Part shown: in pieces, positions 34,521 to 42,392 of the stretch
How positions within the stretch are numbered: the first letter of the stretch is position 1
How the letters are laid out: the number at the start of each line of letters is the position of its first letter
Assembly (NCBI GenBank): GCA_016871575.1
Contig: VHCW01000030.1
Location: forward strand, 1-47,663
DNA: 47,663 bases
DNA from: Verrucomicrobiota bacterium
GTDB taxonomy: Bacteria; Verrucomicrobiota; Verrucomicrobiia; Palsa-1439
Direction: 5' to 3'
The notes under the pieces: generated by a model
The model's database searches: none
The model's input: the letters and a program-made list of their open reading frames with translations, nothing else
What the model was told of the DNA's origin: nothing
Program-made: the position numbers and the translations under genes

Positions 34521-35840
34521 TCAGGACCGTGTTTCCCATGCCGACCGGGCGACGCGGAGCATGTTTTCGCCGAGGATCTTCCGAATGTCATCGTTCTTGA
34601 GGCCGCGCTGCACCATGCCGACAGTGAACAACGGCCAGTTGGTCCACGACAGGCTCGCCTCGGCGTGCGAGGCTGGCTTGCCGCTCTCCGCTGGCCAGAG
34701 ATGTTCCCAGCGCCCACCCGCAGACCGGCCCTCGGTCCGTTTTGGAATCTTTTTGCGCTCGGCTTCGTCGTTGCGCGAACTGTAGGCCACGTCGGTGCCG
34801 ATGGCGGCGTGTTCAGCGCCGAACTTCTTGACGATGTGCTCGATGTGGTTGAGGAACACGCTGATGTCACCGGCGCCGCCAAGGAATCGCGGGATGCAAC
34901 AAACGCCGACCAGTCCGCCGGTGTCGCAGATGGCGCGGATGACCTCATCGGGCTTGCCGCGGAAATGCTTGTACAACGCCGCAGCAGTCGTGTGGCTGGC
35001 AACCATCGGTTTCTTCGATGCCTTTGCCGCTTCGAGGCTCGTGCGCCAGCCGGTGTGCGCCACGTCCACGATGACGCCGACCTGGTTCATCTCCTCGATG
35101 GCCGCCCGGCCAAAATCGCTCAGGCCGCCGTCGCTCGGCTCGCCGCAACCGTCGCCGAGTGGATTGCGGCGGTTGTAGGTCAAGTGCATCATGCGAATGC
35201 CAAGCTGGTGAAAAATGCGGATGTAGCCAAGCTCGTCGCGCACGCTGTTCCACTGCTGGCGCAACGGCACGCCGTTGCCGGTAAAATAAAGACAGAGCTT
35301 GCCCTGCTTCTTCGCTGCGACGATGTCGTCAGGCTTCACGGCCTTGAACATTTCGTCGCGCATCAGATCGGTTGCGAAGGTGAACCGGGCAAGCCGTTTC
35401 ATGAGCCGCAACGGATCGTTGCCCTCCTCGCCGGCGTTCTGGAAAATGCACGTCACGCCGGCGGCGCGGAACGCTTCGAGGAACTCCTTCCGCTCCGCCG
35501 CGTTGGTGGCCCAGCGGGTCATGGACATCTCCTCGCGCAAGTCCGCCAGTTCCGTGTCCGACGCGCCGGCCTCGATGGCCGCGCGGAACGCGTCACCATC
35601 CACGGCCGCGCGCGGCGCGAAACCGTAGGACTCGAACACAAGCGAGTTGGCGTGCAGTTCGAGGCCGTGCTCCAAGTCTTTCTGGCTCGGCTTCAACACC
35701 GACAGCGCAACGGCGCGCGCCTTTTGGATTTTCTCGTTTGGCGGCGACAAAGGTGACGGTGCAGCGTGAATGTGAGGCAGAGCGCCAAGCAACGTCAAAC
35801 CGGCGGAGGTTCTCAGGAAATGACGGCGTGAGAAGTTCAT
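34521..35840 (-). CDS. Tat-signal membrane-dipeptidase-like protein (peptidase M19)
   Basis: A twin-arginine signal (NFSRRHFLRTSAGLTLLGAL) precedes an M19 amidohydrolase barrel of 439 aa. Conserved elements include IMMHLTYNRRNPLGDGC-like (here IRMMHLTYNRRN), GLSDFGRAAIEEMNQVGVIVDVAHTGW (His ligand), MVASHTTAAAL (His ligand) and AAIGTDVAYS. The usual first motif HxD is LHANSL here, so the second zinc ligand Asp appears as Asn. Renal dipeptidase relatives hydrolyse dipeptides or D-amino-acid dipeptides. The deviation suggests altered metal binding or another substrate. It is downstream of a DUF4838 gene by 36 bp. Confidence 0.85.
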   Translation of the reverse strand: MNFSRRHFLRTSAGLTLLGALPHIHAAPSPLSPPNEKIQKARAVALSVLKPSQKDLEHGLELHANSLVFESYGFAPRAAVDGDAFRAAIEAGASDTELADLREEMSMTRWATNAAERKEFLEAFRAAGVTCIFQNAGEEGNDPLRLMKRLARFTFATDLMRDEMFKAVKPDDIVAAKKQGKLCLYFTGNGVPLRQQWNSVRDELGYIRIFHQLGIRMMHLTYNRRNPLGDGCGEPSDGGLSDFGRAAIEEMNQVGVIVDVAHTGWRTSLEAAKASKKPMVASHTTAAALYKHFRGKPDEVIRAICDTGGLVGVCCIPRFLGGAGDISVFLNHIEHIVKKFGAEHAAIGTDVAYSSRNDEAERKKIPKRTEGRSAGGRWEHLWPAESGKPASHAEASLSWTNWPLFTVGMVQRGLKNDDIRKILGENMLRVARSAWETRS

Positions 35841-35876
35841 GGTTCGAGAATCTTACCACAGGAACAGTGCATCGGT

Positions 35877-38234
35877 CTATGGCAGACGTTTCAAACTGGC
35901 CGTGTCGAAATGGATTTCATCGTCTTCGCCTTGATCGTGGGCCGACACCATCCAGACAAGCGATTGGGCATCCGGTGGCGCTTGCACGACCACGGCCAGT
36001 CGTGTCCACTCTGTTGCCGCGTTGGCTGGCATCTTGGCGGATCCGCCGGCGCTGTCGGGCAGCCACTTGCCATCGGCTCGGAACTTGATGGTCAGGGAAG
36101 CATTGCCTTTCGCTTCCGCGCGGCCGCGCGTATAGACCGTTGCCAGATATTTTTCGCCGGGCTTCGCCGGCAACGTCTGCATCACGCACGCCGAGGCGGC
36201 AGAGCGGATGACGACGCCGTCTTTGCCGGAACGCGCGGCGGCCGGGGCGAACTCGATTTTGCCGGCTGTCTTCGGGCGGACCCATCGGGTCCAATGCGCT
36301 CCGTTGGATTCGAGGTCCGGGTTGGCGAGCAACTCCTGGGAGAATTCCGGCTTGTGGCGCAAGGCCAAAGCCGCCCGCGCGGCAGCAGCGGCATCCGTGT
36401 TGATTTTTTGCGCGGCCCATTGTTTCAGGAGCGGCTCGGCATCCGGATCGTCCGCCAACATCAACAACGCCGCGCTTACGCGCGCGCCCGGCGCATTGCG
36501 CGAACGTTCCTCAAACTTTTTCGGGCTGGCCGGCCGGTGCAACGGATGCGGATTGATGACTTCCTGCTGCCATGTCATGCGGGCCAGCGCGGCGTCCAGA
36601 TACCGGCGAAAATCCGGCGGCGAGCGCAGCGATTTCTCCGCCTGATAGAGCGCGGACCAAAGCTCCGTTTGCCGGAACCCATCGCTGTACAGGCGGACGC
36701 GTTTGCGGATGGTTTCATCGTCGTTCGCGGCGGCGCGTTCCGCTGTTGTCAGCAGCGCCCGCGCCTGCGCGCAGACATCGGCGGGCCAGAGGTCGAGTTG
36801 TTTCGCATCGTAGAAACCGGCCCACATCACGGTCGAGCCGGACGGGCGTTGCATCCAGCGGGCTTCCAGGAAGCGGAAGTAATCGCGCATTGCGTCGCCA
36901 GCGTTGCCAAACAGTCCCCGGCAAAAATCGTCCACCAGTTCCTTGGCGTTCTGGTTTACGTTCCAGAGCAGTTGCGAGGCGACCCACGCTTTTGGGCCGT
37001 CGAGCGACCATGTGGAATAAATCTCGGCATAAAATCCCCGCACACCGGCGTGGTGGGCGAATTTCAGGCTTTCTTCCGTCAATCCCGTGAAGATTCGCGG
37101 CGAGACGAAGCCGGAGCCGTAGTAGTAATCGTAAATGCCGACCACCGGCACCTTGGCGCACCACGTGCGGATGAGCTTCTGGTCGCCGGCGCGGATGGCG
37201 GAGTCGGTCCAGTTGGCGCGCCCGGCGGTGAGGTAGGGAATGACGCGCGGATGAACGGGGAACGTGGGCGGCGGTTCGGTGACATGATAGGCAAGGCAAC
37301 CGATGAATTTGTCGGGGTGCGTCTTCGCGAGGTGCTCGGCGGCGCGGTTCATGAAGGTGAAGAAACGATTCGAGTAATTCGGCAATCCGCGTGGCGTCTT
37401 CTGGTCGGCGGGATCGGTCGGGTCGAGTGCGCGGCAGGCGGCGCACTCGCAGAAGCCGGAGGCGGAAGTATCGTTGATCCCGAGCGAGAAACTGGCCGCC
37501 GACGGGTTCGCATCGAAATACTTTCGCGCCGCCTCGGCGGCGAAACGCGCAACTTCGGGGTTGGAGAAGCACGGTTGCCACCGGTGGTCATTGTCGTCCT
37601 GCGGTCGTTTGCGCTGGCCGTTGATTTCCGGGAACCACTCCATGTGCTGGTCGCCGAACTTCGACGGCACAAAGATGCGGATGAGGTTGTGATGGAAATT
37701 GTAGCGCGCACGGCAGAGGTTGTGGCGTTCCCAGAAGCCCTTGTCGAACGGCGCCGCGCTGCTCCAGAGGCGCGACTTGAATGACGGTTCCTGGCGTTCC
37801 ACGAGCCGCCCGACGCTGAGGCTGGCCCGGCGCGGCACGACTTCGCCAAGCTCCGTCGGGAAATACCAGCGCACACCAGCGTGTTTCTGAAGGAAACGAT
37901 AGACGGCAAACTCCGTGCCATGAGGGTTGCGTCCCGCCAGCACGAGGTCGCGGTCGCCGATGGTCTGGATTACGAACCCGTCCTCGTCGAGTGTGTCCAG
38001 TTTCAAGCCGGCCTTCTCCACAAACGCATCGCGGCCAATATGAATGCGCGGAGTGCCGGCGGAATCGCCTGTCGGCAGGCTTGCGCCGGTCATCGTTTTC
38101 AGCACGCGCTGAAATTCAGCCGTGGCGCGCTGGACTTCCGCCGGTGGATTGTCGGTCACGACAAGCGAGGCGCGCGGTTCCCCGGATTCGACGATGGGAA
38201 ACAGGAACGCGGCAGCCAAAAGGCACGTGAACAT
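35877..38234 (-). CDS. Secreted DUF4838 protein, copy 2, with C-terminal carbohydrate-binding-like domain
   Basis: This is a larger paralog (785 aa) of the DUF4838 protein at 28764. A signal peptide of about 17 residues precedes the GH-like N-terminal domain (about 20-140: ATAEFQRVLKTMTGASLP, IHIGRDAFV, LVLAGRNPHGTEFAVYRFLQKHAGVRWYFPTELGE). The DUF4838 core has FSLGINDTSASGFCECAAC. The C-terminal part (about 650-785) resembles a CenC-type carbohydrate-binding module (ELLANPDLESNGAHWTRW, VVIRSAASACVMQTLPAKPGEKYLATVY). A polysaccharide substrate is inferred. It lies 10 bp after the CocE-like gene and likely belongs to the same operon. Confidence 0.83.
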   Translation of the reverse strand: MFTCLLAAAFLFPIVESGEPRASLVVTDNPPAEVQRATAEFQRVLKTMTGASLPTGDSAGTPRIHIGRDAFVEKAGLKLDTLDEDGFVIQTIGDRDLVLAGRNPHGTEFAVYRFLQKHAGVRWYFPTELGEVVPRRASLSVGRLVERQEPSFKSRLWSSAAPFDKGFWERHNLCRARYNFHHNLIRIFVPSKFGDQHMEWFPEINGQRKRPQDDNDHRWQPCFSNPEVARFAAEAARKYFDANPSAASFSLGINDTSASGFCECAACRALDPTDPADQKTPRGLPNYSNRFFTFMNRAAEHLAKTHPDKFIGCLAYHVTEPPPTFPVHPRVIPYLTAGRANWTDSAIRAGDQKLIRTWCAKVPVVGIYDYYYGSGFVSPRIFTGLTEESLKFAHHAGVRGFYAEIYSTWSLDGPKAWVASQLLWNVNQNAKELVDDFCRGLFGNAGDAMRDYFRFLEARWMQRPSGSTVMWAGFYDAKQLDLWPADVCAQARALLTTAERAAANDDETIRKRVRLYSDGFRQTELWSALYQAEKSLRSPPDFRRYLDAALARMTWQQEVINPHPLHRPASPKKFEERSRNAPGARVSAALLMLADDPDAEPLLKQWAAQKINTDAAAAARAALALRHKPEFSQELLANPDLESNGAHWTRWVRPKTAGKIEFAPAAARSGKDGVVIRSAASACVMQTLPAKPGEKYLATVYTRGRAEAKGNASLTIKFRADGKWLPDSAGGSAKMPANAATEWTRLAVVVQAPPDAQSLVWMVSAHDQGEDDEIHFDTASLKRLP

Positions 38235-38244
38235 GATGTGTGGG

Positions 38245-40089
38245 TCAGGGGATTATCGGGAGCACGATATGCGACGGATGGGCGCGGTCGTGGCAGATGG
38301 TGTTGACGGCGGTGATGACGCGACGGTGATCGTTGAGCGGCTCGCCGGTGTTCGGGTTCACGTCGAAGCGCGGGTAGTTGCTGCTGGAAATGTCCACGCG
38401 GATTCGATGGCCTTTCTTGAAGACATTGGAAGTCGGGTAAAGCCTGATCGTGAACGGATAGATCGTGCACGGCTTCATCAGTTTTTCCTGCTTGAGCGAT
38501 TCGCGGAACCGGGCGCGGACGATGCCGTCGGTGATGTTCAGGTCGAAACCGCCGGAGAAATCCTCGCTGGGCGGATACACATCAATCAGCTTGGCGGTGA
38601 AATCGGTGTCCACCGCGGACGACGACGCCCAGAGTTTGACTTCAATCTCGCCGGTGACCTCAATGTCCTCGGTCAGCGGTTCGGTCTGGAAGACGACAAT
38701 ATCATTGCGGGCCGAGAGCGGGATGGGGTACGGGTACTTCCAGAAGTTGGTGGCGCCGCGTTGATTCCAAGCGCCGGCCACCAGCGTGATGCCGTCGCCG
38801 GAGGAGAGGCCGCCGCCGATGGTTGGCACGGGATTGCGCGGGTCGAACTCGAAACTCGTTGACGCGCGGGATCCGGCGGGTTTCGTCCGACTGAGCGCGC
38901 CGCCCGCCTGAAGATAAAACGGCGTCAGGCGCGCGCGGGCGAGCGGCCATTCGCGTTCGTCGCGCCAGAAGCCACCGTGATTGAGCAGGCCTTTGTCGGT
39001 CTTCGAGCCATCGCCGGTGCCCATGACGAAGATGCGGACTTTCGTGGCAAACGGCGCGGACTTTCCGATGGAGTTGTCGAGACCCTTCAACCAATGGTCG
39101 TACCACTCCCGTCGCCATGCCAGTTCATCGGCGATGGCGGCGTCCTTGCCGAAATCCACTTGTCCGTGCGATGAGGATGCCTGCCGTCCATGAATCCACG
39201 GCCCCATGATGAGATACACTGGACTTTTTAGCGTCTTGGTCAGCGCCCCGAAGTTCGCCGTCGTGTTGCCGGCCCAAGAATCGTACCAGCCGCCGACGAG
39301 ATAGACGGGAATGTCTTTGTAGCGTTCCGGGTAGTCCACGATGTTGTTCTGCATCCAAAACTCGTCGTTCGCGCCCCGTCGCATGGCCTCGACCAGCCAT
39401 TCCTCGTATTCCGGCGCAAATTTCAATGGCGTCATGCCGCGCCGCAACGGCAGATATGAGAGATAGTGAATGCGGTTGGTGCTCATCACCGCGAGCGCGG
39501 ACGCAACGGACGGATCGCGCGAGCCGCGGCTGCCGCGCCCGGCGTTGATCATGATCCAGTTCCAGAAACGCATCTCGAACGCGCCGGCGTTGCGCAGGGA
39601 TTGACGTCCAAGATTCGACATCGCATCCACCGGGATGATCGTGACAAGCTCCGGCGCGCGGGCCAACGCCATCGCGTGTTGGGTGCCGCCGACATAGGAA
39701 GTGCCGACCATGCCGATCTTGCCGTTGCTCCACGGTTGGCGTCCGATCCACGCGCAGCAGTCCACGCCGTCGGGACCATCGTCCACCAACATGTGCCACA
39801 CGCCTTCGCTGGCATAGCGGCCGCGCGTGTCCTGTGCGACGAATGCGTAGCCGTGGCTGGCAAAATAAGTGCCGAATCGTTTTGCGCCGTTCTTGTTGTA
39901 GGGCAACCGCGTCAGGATGACCGGAAGTTTTTCCGTGTTGTTCGCCGGCAGATAGATGTCGGTGGCCAGCTTCACGCCGTCGCGCATTGCAACCATGACG
40001 TTGGTGTGAACGGTGACTTCAACAGCAAAGCCAGTCAGGGCGACGCAAAAAAACAGGACGGCAGCAAAGAAGTTTATGGTCATTTTCAA
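38245..40089 (-). CDS. Secreted CocE/NonD-type alpha/beta hydrolase (X-Pro dipeptidyl-peptidase S15-like)
   Basis: A signal peptide (about 1-22) precedes an alpha/beta hydrolase of the S15 group. The nucleophile Ser131 sits in GTSYVGG, preceded by the oxyanion-hole region TRLPYNKNG and QDTRGRYASEG. A C-terminal jelly-roll (from about 430: EPLTEDIEVTGEIEVKLWASSSAVDTDFTAKLIDVYP) is typical of the family. Substrates range from X-Pro peptides to cocaine and acyl esters. The length of 614 aa is normal. Its start overlaps the stop of the unknown upstream gene by 4 bp (ATGA). Confidence 0.92.
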   Translation of the reverse strand: MKMTINFFAAVLFFCVALTGFAVEVTVHTNVMVAMRDGVKLATDIYLPANNTEKLPVILTRLPYNKNGAKRFGTYFASHGYAFVAQDTRGRYASEGVWHMLVDDGPDGVDCCAWIGRQPWSNGKIGMVGTSYVGGTQHAMALARAPELVTIIPVDAMSNLGRQSLRNAGAFEMRFWNWIMINAGRGSRGSRDPSVASALAVMSTNRIHYLSYLPLRRGMTPLKFAPEYEEWLVEAMRRGANDEFWMQNNIVDYPERYKDIPVYLVGGWYDSWAGNTTANFGALTKTLKSPVYLIMGPWIHGRQASSSHGQVDFGKDAAIADELAWRREWYDHWLKGLDNSIGKSAPFATKVRIFVMGTGDGSKTDKGLLNHGGFWRDEREWPLARARLTPFYLQAGGALSRTKPAGSRASTSFEFDPRNPVPTIGGGLSSGDGITLVAGAWNQRGATNFWKYPYPIPLSARNDIVVFQTEPLTEDIEVTGEIEVKLWASSSAVDTDFTAKLIDVYPPSEDFSGGFDLNITDGIVRARFRESLKQEKLMKPCTIYPFTIRLYPTSNVFKKGHRIRVDISSSNYPRFDVNPNTGEPLNDHRRVITAVNTICHDRAHPSHIVLPIIP

Positions 40090-40988
40090 AATCGAATTTC
40101 CTTTCGTTCAATATGTGACTTGGTTTCTGTTGCGAGCATCTTTGCGGCCTGTTTCCATGACGCCTCGTCAGTCTCGACGCCGCGTATGATGACCGCCGCC
40201 TCGAATGTTGTACCCTTGGTCAGTGCTGTGTGCGAGTAAATCTGGTTGTAAAGTTTGTGATAGACGGTCTTGTCCCAGTAACTCGTCTTGATGCCCTGCC
40301 CGGCAAGCGGGTCCGGATACCACGCAAGCATGGCACGCCGGTTCTGCGGGTTGTAGATCGCCGTCCACTTGGGATCATCCCGCAATTTGAAATTGCCGGT
40401 GTTGTCGAATTTGCCTTCGAGGATCGTGCCGTCGGGTTTCTCGGCAATCCATTCCGTCGTGCCCGGCAGCCACGGATGCATGAAGGCGTAGAGCGTGCCG
40501 ATCTTCACGTCTTCAGTCACTTCGTAGCGATGGCGTTCCATGATGCAGTCATCAGTCACAATGTACGTCGCCTCCAACACGAGCGGTCCCATCATGGATT
40601 GCTTGCGAATCTCGGCGCGCCGGCCGCGATAGACGGCTTTGTCGGTGAGATCGCAAGGTTTGCCGTCCACGGTCAACGTGACGCGCTTGATCTGTTCGAT
40701 GCCGCCTTCGTTGTGGCCGGTGCCGATCCATTTGCCGCCCTCCGCTGCGAAGACCGTTCCGTAAAAACCGACTCTGCCGGCCACCACGTCGCCCTTGAAA
40801 AGGATCCGGTGAAACGTCCACGCCCGGTCACCGGCGAACTCAACCTTCAAGTCGCGCGTCTCAACGGTGACGACATGCGGCGGTCCGGGTTTTGGCCCCG
40901 CTGCAAACGACAACGAAGCAGCCTGCAGGAGTCCCATGATAATGAACAAACCAAGGCGCGATTGCGGATGGCGGATGAAGGGGATCAT
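40086..40988 (-). CDS. Secreted sandwich-fold protein of unknown function
   Basis: I do not recognise the family. A signal peptide (about 10-30, LGLFIIMGLLQAASLSFAAG) precedes about 270 residues that look beta-rich: TVETRDLKVEFAGDRAWTFHRILFKG, KRVTLTVDGKPCDLTDKAVYRG, LEATYIVTDDCIMERHRYEV, YAFMHPWLPGTTEW. The pattern resembles mutarotase-like or supersandwich domains that bind sugars. The start overlaps the stop of the upstream esterase gene by 4 bp (ATGA), and the stop overlaps the CocE-like start by 4 bp, so it is tightly coupled to two hydrolases. No catalytic residues are evident. Confidence 0.8.
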   Translation of the reverse strand: MIPFIRHPQSRLGLFIIMGLLQAASLSFAAGPKPGPPHVVTVETRDLKVEFAGDRAWTFHRILFKGDVVAGRVGFYGTVFAAEGGKWIGTGHNEGGIEQIKRVTLTVDGKPCDLTDKAVYRGRRAEIRKQSMMGPLVLEATYIVTDDCIMERHRYEVTEDVKIGTLYAFMHPWLPGTTEWIAEKPDGTILEGKFDNTGNFKLRDDPKWTAIYNPQNRRAMLAWYPDPLAGQGIKTSYWDKTVYHKLYNQIYSHTALTKGTTFEAAVIIRGVETDEASWKQAAKMLATETKSHIERKEIRF

Positions 40989-42316
40989 TTTCTCAGGAAC
41001 GCTTCGAATTGGGCGAGGATTTGACGGGTGGCGCCGCGATGGGCAATGTTGTCGAGCGGCACATCACGCGGCGCCGCCGGCGGATAGACATCCCAGAGTT
41101 TCACGTTGTCGTTCACGCGACGGCCAGTGAGTTGCTCGGCCACGGCATCGGTGGTGAGGGCGTCCGCCGGCCACGGATCGAAACAACGGTCGGTCGCGGC
41201 CAGAACCTGTTCCTTTTCGTTTTCGCGCGGGATGGATTTTTTCAGGCCGAACTGCTTGGCCAGAAAATCGCCCGCGAGCACATAACGCCGCGCGTCCCAC
41301 GAATGACCGCCGGTGACGACGCGCGCCTCGAACGCTTTCTCGGCATCGTGGGCGCGATAGACGCATCGGATTTTGCGGGCGGTGTGGTAGAAGAGGTCGG
41401 GAGGAAACAACGGGTCGCCGTCGCCTTGGAAGATGAACAGCGGCCGCGGCGCAAAGCTGCCGAGCAACTGCCACATTTCCAACTGGCCGACCACGCCGGG
41501 CAGGACGTTGCAGTGGCAGTGTTTCTTTTCCTTGCGCGCCACGAACTCGAACGTGCTCGGATACCCGGACGACGACAGCGCCGCCAACTCCGGGCAGAGC
41601 GCGGCCAGAAACACCGTGAGCGTGCCGCCGCCGGAATTGCCGATGGCCGCCACGCGGCGCGCGTCCACGCGCGGTTCTTTCAACGCCCACGCGATCCAGC
41701 CGAGCGTTTCCATCACGATCAACCCCTGCACGCTCAACCCGCACGCAAACGGTTTCACGCAATTGCTGTGGCCCATCGCCGCGCGTTCGCCCTGGCCAAG
41801 GTTGTCGGGACACAACACCATCGCGCCGCGACGGGTAATGTGTCGCGCCATGCGTTGATAACCCTCCGCCAGTTTCCCGCCTTTGCCGTGTCCGCAACAC
41901 AACACGACCAGCGGCAACGGTTTCGACGGCTTCCCGTCGGGCAGATACAACAACGCCGTGGCGGCGACGCCGGGCCAGGAACTGGCGCGCAGCATCTCGA
42001 TGCTGCCGCCGTCGAACGACACCGCGCGCGCTTTCTCTGCGCGGATTTTGGGAATCCATTCATCGCGGATACCAAGACATTCCTTGGCGACGCGGGCAAT
42101 CGCCTCGCGGTCGGCCGGCACGGCAGGGTTGCGGTCGGGCATTCGCAAACGCGCCTCGGCAAATCGTCGTTCGTAGTGTTCGAAGAGGTCATGCGCGGAA
42201 GCCGGTGTTATCGCGCCCTGCGCGATCCCGTGACAGATCCGTTCCAACAGCGAAGCCGAACCGAGCAAGCCGAGTGTCTTGATCAATTCCCGACGAGTCA
42301 TGAGGGATGGTTTCAT
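40985..42316 (-). CDS. Tat-signal alpha/beta hydrolase (acetyl-xylan esterase-like)
   Basis: A twin-arginine signal (MTRRELIKTLGLLGSASLL) precedes an alpha/beta hydrolase of 443 aa. The nucleophile is Ser228 in AIGNSGGGT, the acid is probably Asp300 in QGDGDPLFP, and the His is in VTGGHSWDARRYV. An oxyanion-hole HG sits in VLCCGHGKGGKL. This resembles acetyl-xylan esterases and 4-O-methyl-glucuronoyl methylesterases, and its context of secreted carbohydrate enzymes fits deacylation of a polysaccharide. It is first in the series of coupled genes that follows. Confidence 0.86.
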   Translation of the reverse strand: MKPSLMTRRELIKTLGLLGSASLLERICHGIAQGAITPASAHDLFEHYERRFAEARLRMPDRNPAVPADREAIARVAKECLGIRDEWIPKIRAEKARAVSFDGGSIEMLRASSWPGVAATALLYLPDGKPSKPLPLVVLCCGHGKGGKLAEGYQRMARHITRRGAMVLCPDNLGQGERAAMGHSNCVKPFACGLSVQGLIVMETLGWIAWALKEPRVDARRVAAIGNSGGGTLTVFLAALCPELAALSSSGYPSTFEFVARKEKKHCHCNVLPGVVGQLEMWQLLGSFAPRPLFIFQGDGDPLFPPDLFYHTARKIRCVYRAHDAEKAFEARVVTGGHSWDARRYVLAGDFLAKQFGLKKSIPRENEKEQVLAATDRCFDPWPADALTTDAVAEQLTGRRVNDNVKLWDVYPPAAPRDVPLDNIAHRGATRQILAQFEAFLRK

Positions 42317-42392
42317 AAGATCGAGTTTGAGGATTGTTGCAGCCGCAGGCTACGCTCTCGCACTGTCCGTTAGCAAACACAAAAACGCGCCG

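Noticed and set aside
42317-42392. Possible terminator or repeat (agccgcaggct) between the giant gene and the esterase
   Set aside because: Stem of only 4 bp with no T-run; not convincing.
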